From Bradyrhizobium elkanii WSM2783 (GTDB lineage Bacteria > Pseudomonadota > Alphaproteobacteria > Rhizobiales > Xanthobacteraceae): a stretch of 35,617 bases of DNA. The notes under the pieces are model-generated. The model was given only the letters and a program-made list of their open reading frames with translations. It did not search any database and had not been told where the DNA came from. Within the stretch, counting starts at the first letter, position 1. Each line of letters starts with the position of its first letter. The translations under genes were made by a program, and so were the position numbers. The stretch spans positions 1 to 35,617 of the forward strand of contig NZ_AXAP01000086.1 of NCBI RefSeq assembly GCF_000472865.1, read 5' to 3'. Shown here piece by piece: positions 22,704-32,179 of this stretch.

Positions 22704-25700
22704 TTAGAAGCGATAGTTCACGCCGATCTTGATCGCATGAAAATCAAGATCGTTTTCCGCCCTGCGACCGTTCGTCGTCTGGGACGAGCCAGGAACTGTG
22801 ACTGTCTGGGTGCGATAGAGGCGACATCCGCCGCCGCGGGACGGAGGAAAGTAAACAGCGCAGATTTGGGTCTGTACCGCGTACGGCAGCGTCACGCCGG
22901 CGGTCGCATTCGGGAAGAGAAACTCCCTATCTCCGAAATGATCGTAAGAATACTCTCCTCTAAGAGACCAGTTATTGGTCAGCGCATATTCGAATCCCCC
23001 GCCGAACGTCCATCCGCTACGTGTCCCTGAGGCCTCTTCGCGAAAGTTGAGTTGAGTGCTAGGCACGCTTCCACTGACGGCCCGATACTGACTGCGAACT
23101 TCGCTTTCGTTCAGGAACGTCAGACCGCCCATCGCATAAACAAGCACGCGATCGAAAGCGTAGCCGACGCGGGCGCGCAGCGACGCCGTCCAGTCGAACT
23201 GGTAGTCGGTCTTGGCCTGCAGGAAGCTGCCTGTCGTGAGCTTGGGGGCTTCCGTTGCAATGGCGTCCTGCGTCTTCCGGAACTTGGTCCAGGAATAATC
23301 TCCCTCGATACCGATCACCACGCGGTTCGAGAACTGATAATTGAACCCGCCCTGCAAGCCTCTCGTCAGATCGCGGAAGCTCAGGTCAGCCGACTCCGTC
23401 GCCGGGATAGCTCCGGGCGTTCCATCGCCGGCCGTCGTGACTCCCTTGGTGCGGGCCAGGCCGTAACCGAGGTGGCCGCCGAGATAAAGACCGGTCCAGT
23501 CGCTCCCCGGAGCGCCGTCCGAGGCATTTCCGAGTCTCGCGTTAGGAAGATGACGAACGAGAGGCGTCGTTTCGTTCAGCGTCGTCGTGTAGCTGATCCG
23601 GGCGGTTCGGCCGGGCGACGGGACGGCGATCGAGGTGAGCGCGCCGAAGTAATATTGGTCCGTTAGATTCTCGATGCTGAAATTGATCGTCGAGTCGTCA
23701 TCGATCTTGTAGATGCCGAACAGGTCATACACCTGATATGAGGGCCAAGTGAATGTATCGCCGCTGGTTGGCGGCCAGACGCTGCCCGAGCGTGCCGATG
23801 AGAACTGGACCCGTCCGCCCAACGTCAGCTTCTGATCGAACAACCGGATGCCGGCCGTCACGCTGCCGGCATAATTCGGCGGGACATAATTCGCAGCGTA
23901 ATCGTTTTTCAGTGCGCCCGTCGGGCTCGCCAAATCAAACTGTGACGTCGGCGGCGCGCAGCTTCCTGCTGTCTCGCAATATTCAATCTTGGTGTATTTG
24001 GTGAAGGCGCCCTCGAGGAAAAACGCGCCCGAGTCATAGTTTCCGGATATTTCGAAGCCGCGGAAGTTGGCGCCGTTGATATTGTACCATACGTATTTAT
24101 GGTCCGCAGCCGACCCGGTTGATCCACTTCCGGTCTGGTAGCGGACGATATAGTCATCATAGTGATTGTCGAAATAGGCGAGCTTGACGCGAAGCTTGTC
24201 GCCGGATTGGAGAACGTTGTTACGCAGGATATTCAGGCCGGCTTCGTAATCCTTGGCGATCTCGGGCTGCAAATCCGGATTATTCCAGAGCAGTCCCTGA
24301 TAATGCCAGTGCGTTTCACGGAGGCTCGGAGGGCGGTAGCCTTCCTTGTACTGGCCGTAGAACTGGATTCCCTCCATGGGCGATATAACGACAGCGGCAT
24401 TGGGACTAACACGCCCGCCTGACCGATCAGGAAACTTGGTGAGGTATCCTTCGCCGCTGGAATTGTAATGGTCATAGCGCAGCCCTGCGGAGAGCGTCAG
24501 CCAGTCGATCGGCCTGAGGCTTGCGTTGCTGAATGTCCCCGTCATCAGTCGCACGCCCGAAGGGCCGTAGGTTTCCCAGCCCTCCGACCCCGACACCGAA
24601 CTCGGAAACTGCTCGGCCGTAGCGCGCTCACGCGTGAATTCAACGCCGTTGTCCCAGGTGAGCTGACCGAGCGGCGTGGTGAACACGGAGGTGTTGCCGA
24701 CATCTCCGCCGAGCGTAGTGTCGCCGTAGGGACCAGGAAGCACGCCATGGCGTTGCGACGCAAGATCGGTCAGCCAGAGGTTGGCCCGCATTTTCACATA
24801 CGGACTGTCCGACGGCTCATACTTATATTTGGCCGTGTAAGTATCGACACGGGTCTCGGACAGCGGGAATTGTCCGTAGGGTAAAATTCCCGACACTATC
24901 GCAGCCTGATAGCTCAGCTCATCAATCTCACCGTAATGGGAGTTGTAGGAGAGATAGCCGAGTTCAAGCGACTGGCCGTCGCCCCACTTCACCTTTCCTT
25001 TTGCAAGAAACGAATCCGTGTTTTCGGAGGTGTTGAAGACCTCCTGGCCAGGCTTTACGAGCGAATTGGCATTTGCGGTCGTCGTAACCGCGTTTGCAGG
25101 ACGGAATATGATTCCATCAGGGACTTTTGTTCCGGCGAAGTAGTTGCCTTGCACGTGCTTGGAATAGGCGACAATGAATTCGTAGTTCTCCTTGATCGCG
25201 GCGACGGCCGCACTGCCCGAATATGTGTCGCCGTTGAAAAAGGATGGCCGGCCATTGGCTGCCGTGTTGACAGCATTGTTCGACAGGAAACTTGGCGACT
25301 GCTCCGCTACCCCGTTGGTGACGAGGCTGCCTTTGACGCGCGTACCAAATGTCTGGCCGTCCTTGACGATGTCGCCTGCTTCGAGGGTGCGGAAATTGAC
25401 GTTGCCACCGATGCTCCCAACACCCACTCCGCTGCCCGGTCCCTTGGAAATGTCGACACCGCCGATCAGATCGGGATCGACATAGGTCTCGTCGCGGTTT
25501 CCGATATAGCCCCGATAGGAGCTCGTGTTCTGGCGCGTACCGTCAATCGTCGTGCCCACGCGGCCCATGCCTTGCAGGCCCCGGATATTGGGATTGATCG
25601 ACGTGCCGACATGATTGCCCGCCGAGATTACGCCGGGCGTATCGATGAACACGTCGCCGGCCGACGCCGGCGGCAGGCGATCGAGTTGCTCGCGCGAGAC

Positions 25701-26255
25701 GTGCGAAACCGATCCGGGGGTCTCATAGGGCGTATCTCCGTTCGTCGTAGAACGATTGGCGGTCACATTGATGGGATCGAGAACAAGAGAACCGTCGGCC
25801 GCCGGCCGGCCGGCAGCGTCTGATGCGTCGGCTGAGGGTCGCCCGCCAACGACGGCCGTTCCTTGCGAGGTGATGCGGTAGCTCACGCCGGTTCCGCGCA
25901 GAAGCCGCTCGAGCGCCTGCTGCGGCGTGAAGCTACCGACAACGGAGTTGGATCGCACACCCTGCGACGCTTCGGAGGGAAATGCGACCTGAAGTCCGGA
26001 CTGGCGGCCGAACTGGCTGAGCGCGTTCGTCAGCGGCTGAGCCGGAATGTTGAACTGACGCGCCGGAGCGGTCGTATCTTGCGTTTGCACGATCTGAGCG
26101 AAAGCAAGGTGCGCGTACAATACCGGCCCGGCAGACAGCGCGCAGACGCCAGCACTCCGGAGCAATCGGATAGTCGCGCGCTTCGACCTACTTTGTGTTA
26201 CCGATCCAATTCTATTTGTTACGCCCCCAGTATGCATCAACTCGCTCGTCTTCAC
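22704..26255 (-). CDS. hasR: HasR-type TonB-dependent heme receptor fused to an Omp25-like barrel
   Basis: 1183 aa. In order: signal peptide (about 1-54, ending LAFAQ), STN signalling domain (about 67-130, FNIPAQPLTNALSQFGRQSG), plug (about 175-300, NIRGLQGMGRV), and a 22-strand receptor barrel to about residue 893. The heme-receptor pair of motifs is YRPP (640-643, FRAP-like) and NPDL (659-662, NPNL-like), with His649/His651 between them. Then comes a linker and a second outer-membrane domain (918-1183) of the Omp25/Omp31 type: SDWTGLYLGGHLGYG at its start, GLQGGFNYQF, SLRARVGYAFDRVLVYAMGG, and a terminal FHAIKIGVNYRF. Normal HasR ends after the first barrel. Starts are GTG 26255 or ATG 26237. 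The STN domain fits HasI/HasS signalling. Confidence 0.9.
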   Translation of the reverse strand: MKTSELMHTGGVTNRIGSVTQSRSKRATIRLLRSAGVCALSAGPVLYAHLAFAQIVQTQDTTAPARQFNIPAQPLTNALSQFGRQSGLQVAFPSEASQGVRSNSVVGSFTPQQALERLLRGTGVSYRITSQGTAVVGGRPSADASDAAGRPAADGSLVLDPINVTANRSTTNGDTPYETPGSVSHVSREQLDRLPPASAGDVFIDTPGVISAGNHVGTSINPNIRGLQGMGRVGTTIDGTRQNTSSYRGYIGNRDETYVDPDLIGGVDISKGPGSGVGVGSIGGNVNFRTLEAGDIVKDGQTFGTRVKGSLVTNGVAEQSPSFLSNNAVNTAANGRPSFFNGDTYSGSAAVAAIKENYEFIVAYSKHVQGNYFAGTKVPDGIIFRPANAVTTTANANSLVKPGQEVFNTSENTDSFLAKGKVKWGDGQSLELGYLSYNSHYGEIDELSYQAAIVSGILPYGQFPLSETRVDTYTAKYKYEPSDSPYVKMRANLWLTDLASQRHGVLPGPYGDTTLGGDVGNTSVFTTPLGQLTWDNGVEFTRERATAEQFPSSVSGSEGWETYGPSGVRLMTGTFSNASLRPIDWLTLSAGLRYDHYNSSGEGYLTKFPDRSGGRVSPNAAVVISPMEGIQFYGQYKEGYRPPSLRETHWHYQGLLWNNPDLQPEIAKDYEAGLNILRNNVLQSGDKLRVKLAYFDNHYDDYIVRYQTGSGSTGSAADHKYVWYNINGANFRGFEISGNYDSGAFFLEGAFTKYTKIEYCETAGSCAPPTSQFDLASPTGALKNDYAANYVPPNYAGSVTAGIRLFDQKLTLGGRVQFSSARSGSVWPPTSGDTFTWPSYQVYDLFGIYKIDDDSTINFSIENLTDQYYFGALTSIAVPSPGRTARISYTTTLNETTPLVRHLPNARLGNASDGAPGSDWTGLYLGGHLGYGLARTKGVTTAGDGTPGAIPATESADLSFRDLTRGLQGGFNYQFSNRVVIGIEGDYSWTKFRKTQDAIATEAPKLTTGSFLQAKTDYQFDWTASLRARVGYAFDRVLVYAMGGLTFLNESEVRSQYRAVSGSVPSTQLNFREEASGTRSGWTFGGGFEYALTNNWSLRGEYSYDHFGDREFLFPNATAGVTLPYAVQTQICAVYFPPSRGGGCRLYRTQTVTVPGSSQTTNGRRAENDLDFHAIKIGVNYRF

Positions 26256-26374
26256 TTGTCATTGCGCAGCCACTCCGTAGGCATGCACTTCCGACCGCAA
26301 AGACGTAGAGCTGCCGCAAGATTCTCACGGTAGCGCTCGTTTTGGAGGAATTATAAGATTTGCGAGCGAACCAA

Positions 26375-27451
26375 TTACAGACGCGACACGATCCGCACGA
26401 ACGGGGTCAGGGCACGGACTTTGCCGCCGAAGGGCTCGACGAGCCCAGCGAGCGCGCGGTCAGGATCGCGCAGATCGAACAGCCCGCTCACCTTGCGGCC
26501 CGCAAGGCTTCTGTCGGGAAGCAAAATCGAGGCCGAGAAATAGCGCTGGATCAATTCGATGGCCGATTCCACGGTGACGTTGGACAGAATGACCTTTCCT
26601 TCACGCCAGGATCCGATTTCCTCAAGGGATACCGGCTCGATGCTTACATTACCTGTCATGTGATCGACGACGAACATTTGGCCAGGCTTGAGAACGGCAG
26701 ATGGTTCGTCCTTCGCGGCGGGCGTGGCTTCGATGGAGCCGCGCAGCAGCGCAACTTTCGTGCTTGTCGATGAGGCCTGGATATTGAAGGCGGTGCCATG
26801 CACCTTGATTTCGACGCCCTGCGCATCGACGAGGAACGGCCGCCTGGTATCGGTTGCGACGTCGAAGAAGACCTCTCCTGCCAGCAGCGTAACGCGGCGC
26901 TCTGTCGTTCCGATATCGGCCTTGATCGCACTGCCTCCGCCGAGCTCGACGACGGAGCCATCTGCCATCCGAATATGTTCGGTGTGGCCGGCGGCGGTAC
27001 GATAGTCGGCGTGGATGGCAATGAGGATTGCTGGAGCTGCAATCCACAGCACGCATGCCGCGACAACCGCGGCGACAACAATCTCGATTGGTCGACGATA
27101 TGATCTGCGCACCGTCCCGGAGCGTGGAGAAAAGCCGGGTGCGGAGGTGTGCGCCACGTGCAATTTCAAGCGCGGATCGACGTCTTCCCAAACCTTCTGA
27201 TCGTAGGCGGGTTTGACCGCGCCGAGCACGGTCCATGTCTTGTTGGCGCGCTCCCACGCGCGCCGGTTCTGCTCGCAAGCCGCAAGCCAGGCTTTGAATT
27301 CATCGAATACTGCGGAGCCCTGGGACGCGTCTTCCAATCGTAGAATCCAGCCTGTCGCCTCCTCGAGCAGCTGATGCTCCGTATCGTGTTTCGCAGCCAA
27401 CGTTCCAATGTTCCCTGTCGCGGTGCTGTGTCGCCGTCTACCAATGAACAA
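26375..27451 (-). CDS. hasS: FecR-family anti-sigma/sigma regulator (HasS-like)
   Basis: About 340-358 aa. It has an N-terminal DUF4880 part (about residues 30-75, EATGWILRLEDASQG, FKAWLAACEQNRRAWERANK), a membrane helix (about 121-146, IEIVVAAVVAACVLWIAAPA), the periplasmic FecR domain (HIRMADGSVVELGGGSAIKAD, VTLLAGEVFFDVATD, GTAFNIQAS) and a C-terminal DUF4974 part (VTVESAIELIQRYF, VSGLFDLRDPDRALAGLV). It relays heme-receptor occupancy from HasR's STN domain to the sigma factor. No ATG is found at the 5' end; TTG codons at 27451 or 27400 are the candidates. It follows the sigma-factor gene and precedes hasR. Confidence 0.9.
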   Translation of the reverse strand: MFIGRRRHSTATGNIGTLAAKHDTEHQLLEEATGWILRLEDASQGSAVFDEFKAWLAACEQNRRAWERANKTWTVLGAVKPAYDQKVWEDVDPRLKLHVAHTSAPGFSPRSGTVRRSYRRPIEIVVAAVVAACVLWIAAPAILIAIHADYRTAAGHTEHIRMADGSVVELGGGSAIKADIGTTERRVTLLAGEVFFDVATDTRRPFLVDAQGVEIKVHGTAFNIQASSTSTKVALLRGSIEATPAAKDEPSAVLKPGQMFVVDHMTGNVSIEPVSLEEIGSWREGKVILSNVTVESAIELIQRYFSASILLPDRSLAGRKVSGLFDLRDPDRALAGLVEPFGGKVRALTPFVRIVSRL

Positions 27452-27505
27452 GACAAAGCCGTCAACCCGAACGAAGTCGCTGGCTTCACATGTTTCTTTA
27501 CAAGA

Positions 27506-28030
27506 CTATTCGCGGCCGTCCGAGTCCTGTTCGAGCCGAATCGTGACCGTTGCTACGGCCGCTTGGATGAGACGGTAGACCGTCGGAACAGAGACTCCGA
27601 GGTGGGCAGCCACCTCTTCGACCGAGTGTCCGCCGAACCTGTGCATTTCCAGCGCAATGCGCTGTTTCTCCGGCAGCCCGGCGATGATGTCCATGGCTCG
27701 GCGCTCGTTCTCATAATAAAGAACGGTTTCCTCAGGCGTGGGTGCGGCCTGTGAGCTGGCCCAGACCGGCGCATTGTGGGCGCTTCGCAGATTTTCCAGC
27801 CGCTTCCGCCGCAGCACGTCAACGGCCAGATTGTGCACGATACGGAACAGATATGATCGTGGACGGGCGCTCGGCGTTCTCCCGTCACCTGTCGGGATGA
27901 ATTTGATGAATGCTTCCTGGACCAGGTCCTCGGCGCCCTCGCGAGAGCCGAGCAGGTACGAGGCGTAGTCGATGAGAACGGCGCGATAGGACAGATACAG
28001 AGCGAAGCGTGGATCAAGCCCTTCCTTCAT
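27506..28030 (-). CDS. hasI: ECF sigma factor (FecI/HasI type)
   Basis: 174 aa from an ATG at 28030. Region 2 is YASYLLGSREGAEDLVQEAFIKF to RPRSYLFRIVHNLAVDVLRR, and region 4 is IIAGLPEKQRIALEMHRFGG and VEEVAAHLGVSVPTVYRLI. The tandem sigma, FecR and STN-receptor order is that of cell-surface signalling systems, so it should drive hasR and the following genes when heme is bound. Upstream (28223-28236) lies a TTAGAA half-site, too incomplete to call an Irr box. Confidence 0.92.
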   Translation of the reverse strand: MKEGLDPRFALYLSYRAVLIDYASYLLGSREGAEDLVQEAFIKFIPTGDGRTPSARPRSYLFRIVHNLAVDVLRRKRLENLRSAHNAPVWASSQAAPTPEETVLYYENERRAMDIIAGLPEKQRIALEMHRFGGHSVEEVAAHLGVSVPTVYRLIQAAVATVTIRLEQDSDGRE

Positions 28031-29277
28031 CAGAGCCTTCTCCCCCGATCACGCACAATCCTGCCGCGTCCCGGTCCCGGCCTTGCCTCCATTCGCCCTT
28101 GGGCCATGACACTGGTCGGGCCCTGCCGGCCAACGCGTTGTATGACTCTTGACCCGGTCATGCGGCCCCTTCGGCCCGCTAACCTCTTGATTGATCAGGG
28201 CGCCCACTGCACGCGAAACAGTTAGAAACTCAGAAATTCGTTCGCAACGACAATAATCTATAATGCCTCTAGCTAGGGTTGAACTTGTCCGCCGCAGGCC
28301 GGTGGCTGTGTTCCATTCAGAGCTACGGAAAACGGCCGGAAGAGACTGCGCACGCCATGATCAATGGCCGCTGCGTACCGATCGACGGGGATACATGGAC
28401 GACGATGGTCTTGTCCGCGTCGTATCAGGGGTATGATCGTCTCCAGTTTCGAGAGCATCACTTCAACCGGGGTCGAGAACATGACCGCGCCGCACTGGTG
28501 GCGGCGCAGTGCGCAGCCATCAGCAGCCGAGCGAACCCGGTTCTTGCTACGTCTAACGTTGAAAGACCTAGATTTTTGATCCTGTTCTAAACGATTGTGC
28601 CTGTTCGTTTCTGGCGTAGCCGGGCTTATTCTACGGTTGGCCCCCCGGGGCTGGATTGATTTGACCGCCGATCTTTCAGTTGGTTGCGGGGACGTGCAAC
28701 CATCTCAAATTGCTTTTTCAGGCGGTAGCCTGAGCACGCATTGCGTCCCGAACGCAGTGAGCATCTTCTAAGTTGTTGATTTTTCTTGATGCTGCAGGTG
28801 CTTCCGTCCCGTTTTGTTCACGGTCGTTTCACCCAATTCATTGCGATTTCGTTGCGCTCAGGGATGAGAACAGTGATGGCTGCGCCAAGGTCGCAGCCAA
28901 CAGTTCGCCTCGTCGAATAGCCGGTCCAAATCCGGAGGGCGTCGAGAATTGCCCCAAGCGCGAATCCCGGGACTACGTCACCCAGTGCGCCAGGACCATT
29001 ATGCGCGTCAGCGACAGACCGACCGCGAGCGCGCGGATTGACGCGAAGCCTGCAAGGGCATGGAGGACGCCGCCGCAGACCTGCGCTGATCGGAGCCACG
29101 CAGCGCGTTGAGCACTATGAAATCGCCGGGTCTTTCTGCGGCCGATCGCGACCGTGAGCCTGGTCCATGACGAAACCCTCATGCGCTTCATAACGGAGCG
29201 GACATGCGCCTTCCATGCTGAGCACCGAAGCGTTTCGCGGTACCGCAACTTCAGTCACTGCATTGCCTTTCCACGCA
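28031..29277. other. 1.25-kb region without a confident gene
   Basis: Short open frames occur on both strands (for example plus 28279-28590 and minus 28818-29099), but none shows a recognised domain or a good start. The part next to hasI (28031-28270) probably contains its promoter; TATAAT on the plus strand at 28259 and the reverse TATAGAT are the only promoter-like words. The stretch appears eroded. Confidence 0.5.
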
Positions 29278-29427
29278 TCACCCGTTTCGGTCTTCGCCTT
29301 GCGCTTCGATCTCGGCGTGACACATCGAGACGGCCCGCTTCAGTTCGGCCAGCTGCCCGCGAAGCGCGTCGGCAAGGCGCTGTCTGGCGAAGATCGCGGC
29401 TTTCCTCGAACGGGCGAAGAGCTGCAT
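29278..29427 (-). CDS. Small coiled-coil-like hypothetical protein (49 aa)
   Basis: ATG at 29427. The product begins MQLFARSRKAAIFARQRLAD and has a Leu/Glu/Arg heptad-like middle (QLAELKRAVSMCHAEIEAQ). Third codon positions are GC-rich, as in genuine genes here, but no strong ribosome site is seen. Family not recognised; it may be real or a chance frame. Confidence 0.35.
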   Translation of the reverse strand: MQLFARSRKAAIFARQRLADALRGQLAELKRAVSMCHAEIEAQGEDRNG

Positions 29428-29565
29428 TGGGCATGCAATCCCACGATAATGGTTCGCTCGCAGTCGATGGGTTAAGACTGAAGAAGGTCACGGGGACCCT
29501 CAGCTTGCGTTAGTGACCGCATCAGTTCCCCCAGTTCCCTCCTCGGGCCCGCGCCGCTCTCGCGT

Positions 29566-29740
29566 CCTCCCTCCGCGCTGATCGCCATGAAGCAAGGCGG
29601 CGGGCCAGAAGCAAAGCCGGGCGACGGCACGCCCATTCCGACCATCGTCTTCCACGGCGATCGCGACACGACCGTGCATTCGAACAACAGCGGTCGAATT
29701 GTCCGGCAATCCATCGGCGAGCCGGGCCGCCAATCGGTGC
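29566..29740 (+). pseudogene. Fragment of a PHB depolymerase-type esterase gene
   Basis: In frame from about 29566: SALIAMKQGGG, then GDGTPIPTIVFHGDRDTTVH, then SNNSGRIVRQS. This matches the late alpha/beta-hydrolase part of poly(3-hydroxybutyrate) depolymerase (LpqC-like) proteins, with the HGDRDTTV catalytic-Asp region. The lipase-box serine part and the terminal His part are missing, and after about 29740 the frame no longer resembles the family. It is a truncated remnant. Confidence 0.65.
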
Positions 29741-29831
29741 GGGTCTCCTTCCGATACGGACTCGCATCACGTCGGCTCGATTCTTTCCGTCGGGAACGAC
29801 CGGCCGATTGGGCCGTTCGACTGCGTGACGG

Positions 29832-30215
29832 ATGCCATTTCCTAGTGAGCCACCAGTGAGCGTACTTCTCGTCGAGGACGACCCTCTGATCCGCGAATTC
29901 GTAGTCGAAGCGCTGCGCGAGGCAGGCTATCACGTGATCCACGCGAGCACTGGAGAGGAGGCTCTGGCCTGGTGCGAGCACCACGTCGCGCTGGTCACCG
30001 ACGTCAGGCTGCCCGGACAAGTCGATGGATGGCAGATCGCGGAACGCTACCGAGAGCAGGATCCGAACCTGCCGGTCATCTACGCAACGGGCTTCTCGCC
30101 CACCCCACCACGCCCCGTCCCCGGCAGCCGCATCGTGAAGAAGCCCGTCCATCCGGAGGAGATCGTCCGGACAATCAAGGAGCTCGGCGAGGAAAAGGGG
30201 GCACCGCCTGGTTAG
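29832..30215 (+). CDS. Single-domain response regulator (CheY-like)
   Basis: 127 aa. A receiver domain only: acidic pocket LLVEDDPLI (Glu15, Asp16, Asp17), phospho-acceptor Asp57 in LVTDVRLPG, Thr86 in VIYATGFS, and Lys103 or 104 in IVKKPVHPEE. No output domain. The start is the ATG at 29832 (a GTG at 29857 is in another frame). The stand-alone receiver would act by protein-protein contact with a kinase or phosphorelay not present here. It sits beside gene remnants but is itself intact. Confidence 0.88.
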   Translation: MPFPSEPPVSVLLVEDDPLIREFVVEALREAGYHVIHASTGEEALAWCEHHVALVTDVRLPGQVDGWQIAERYREQDPNLPVIYATGFSPTPPRPVPGSRIVKKPVHPEEIVRTIKELGEEKGAPPG

Positions 30216-30668
30216 CTGCTCTACTCATGGCAAAGCCTTTCTCTTCTTCAAACAGTTCGGTGAGGAGTCGTTGCGATCCTGTACGCCGATCCTGCGCAGG
30301 GCATGTTCGTAGGCTCGAGACAGCCGCGCGATCTCTTCAGGCCCGAGAGGTGAGTTTTGAAGTATCCGGTAGATGGCCAATTGTTATTCCCATGCGGGCA
30401 CCAATCGCTGAAGGAGCATTGCATCGTCGAAGCAAATTTTGGTTTCGCGAACTGCCGCCTTACTTTCGTCCTGCGAGGATGCAGTGAGAGGTAGTTAGCG
30501 AAGAGCGCCGCTGACCTGCGGTCGTACTCGCCTGCCTTTCCGGGCGACTGGATCAAGAAACTTCGCTGCGCGCAGAGGAACGATAGCGCGAGCGCCAGGT
30601 TTTCCCCGACGCCCCTGCCCCAAGGGGCGAAGCCCGTACTGGCCCGAGCTCATAGCCCCTGCCCTATG
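30216..30668. other. Region holding a broken hypothetical gene and no intact gene
   Basis: On the minus strand, 30232-30372 encodes LAIYRILQNSPLGPEEIARL and AYEHALRRIGVQDRND. This resembles the C-terminal part of small hypothetical proteins I associate with Bradyrhizobium (PEEIARL..AYE.AL..LGL.DRND.LTEL). One missing base after RND shifts the frame before LTELFEEEKGFAM. No start codon is present. The rest (30373-30668) shows nothing recognisable. Confidence 0.45.
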
Positions 30669-31753
30669 CCTACCGCAAATCAAGTCCGGGCATATTGGTG
30701 GTGCAGTCCGCCCAGAATCGGGCGACAGAGAATGCGTCCAACTGTCGCGGCGCCGCGTGAAATCGGCGCGTCTTTATGCAACGACAAATGGGTGCGCGTG
30801 CCGTTGTAATAGTTCATGTACGAGAGCAGCACGTGACGCAGATGGCGCTCTCCGAACACCACGACATGATCAATGCATTCCGGCGGATTGAACCGATCAG
30901 CCGTTCTGCACAAGCGTTTTGCCAAGGTGAGCGAGGAGACGTCGGACGGTCTCGAATCCCGATGGATCGAACCCGGCGCAGGAATATCTTTCCGTAGGCG
31001 CCGTCGCGGTCCCGGATCAGGTAACGAGGGATTTGCTCCCAGCCACACGCCTCCGTCAGTTGATTGGCGATCCATTCGGCCGTTGGGTGCGCGGTCACTC
31101 CAAGCCACAGGATCTGCCGCCGACCATGGCCCATGATCAGCAATCCATAGAGCAACCGGAACGAGATCGTCGGCACCACGAAAAGGTCCATCGCCGCGAT
31201 CCCGTCAGCATGGTTGCGAAGGAACGTCTTCCATCCCTGCGAGGGGGGTCCCCTCCTCCGTGCCATGTACTTGGCGACGCTGGTCTGGCCGACATCGATG
31301 CCGAGCTTGAGAAGCTCGCCATGGAGTCTCGGTGCTCCCCACAATGGATTGGCGAGGCTCATCTCGCGGATCAGACGGCGAATCTCCAACGATACCGTTG
31401 GTCGACCGCAACAGTGGCGCGATTTCCTGCGCCAATACAGCCTAAAACCGGCGCGGTGCCAGCGGATCACGGTATCGGGTCGGACAATTGCAAGTGTATC
31501 ATACATCTTGGGAAACAGCCGGCAGATACCTCCCAATATCAGCCGGTCAATCGACGCAAATCGAAGTCTCTTGGGATTGCCGCGCCGCAGCACATTGATT
31601 TGCTGCCTCAGCACCAAAATCTCCGCCTCGAGCATTGCGCGCGACCGCAGCAGATCGATCACTGTCCCGACGATCAGTTTGCACAAATCAAACATCGAGC
31701 AGCAGCATCGCCCGATTCTCGATCAACTGCCAGCGGATTGGATTTGCGGTAGG
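30669..31753 (-). mobile_element. 1.09-kb IS with integrase-core transposase (frameshifted)
   Basis: Terminal inverted repeats are perfect over 13 bp: CCTACCGCAAATC at 30669-30681 and its reverse complement at 31741-31753. The similarity continues (AAGTCCGG against CAATCCGC). One transposase gene fills the space; its stop codon lies inside the left repeat. No target duplication is obvious in the flanks. Confidence 0.75.
30680..31695 (-). pseudogene. Integrase-core (rve/DDE) transposase, frameshifted
   Basis: The N-terminal part (to about 30880) has RWHRAGFRLYWRRKS, IREMSLANPLWGAPRLHGEL and the DDE catalytic core: Asp in AAMDLFVVPT, Asp in LIRDRDGAYG, Glu in CAERLIGSIRR. At about 30879-30882 a base is missing (CGGAATGC where CGGGAATGC is expected), and the C-terminal ECIDHVVVFGERHLRHVLLS, SYMNYYNGTRTHLSLHKDAP and GGLHHQY continue in another frame. 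It would be about 338 aa if repaired. It belongs to the IS3/IS481-like integrase-core group. It is inactive unless frameshifting or a sequence error is involved. Confidence 0.82.
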
Positions 31754-32179
31754 GACAGCCCTTGTACTTGTCCGCTGGTTTCTCGGTATTCGACAAACGA
31801 TATGAGGAGGTCATGGACTAGTGAGCGGAGCTCGCGGTCGGCTTACATGGGGGGCGACCCCATCGCTGAGAAAAGCAACATCCAAGCATGCCATCACGAG
31901 TAGCAAGTTGGCCTGATTTGGCTGAGGGGCGTTCGCGCAGGGCTGTCGCTCCGGCGATCAGCACGAAATTCGAGGCTCGACACCGACAACGCCGACGGCA
32001 CTACGATGGTTGCCGCTAGTATGAAATCAGGCGGGATGTGGAGCCCTATATCGACCATCTGTGAAGCGTTGCTTTGGGCCTTACGGCAAGCTCTGCCGAT
32101 AGAACCCTTCTTTTATAGTGCAAGTTGCGGGAGCTAACCGGCTCGAGTGTTTCGGCAAGGACGGCAAATTTGGCAAACG
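31754..32179. other. Spacer without recognised gene
   Basis: Between the IS and cysNC. No supported reading frame, repeat or structured RNA was seen on either strand. Confidence 0.4.

Noticed and set aside
26340..26356. Housekeeping promoter for hasR (TATAAT on the minus strand)
   Set aside because: A TATAAT word exists, but no -35 element at a suitable distance was found; an ECF-type promoter is equally possible and not identifiable by eye.
28219..28240. Irr/ICE-type iron box upstream of hasI
   Set aside because: Only one TTAGAA half-site is present; the inverted second half is missing, so it is not called.
28279..28590. Possible 103-aa plus-strand gene
   Set aside because: No ATG or ribosome site, no recognised motif, and composition unlike the neighbouring genes.
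29472..30152. 226-codon minus-strand frame across the response regulator
   Set aside because: It is antisense to the receiver-domain gene and the PHB depolymerase remnant, both of which match known families.
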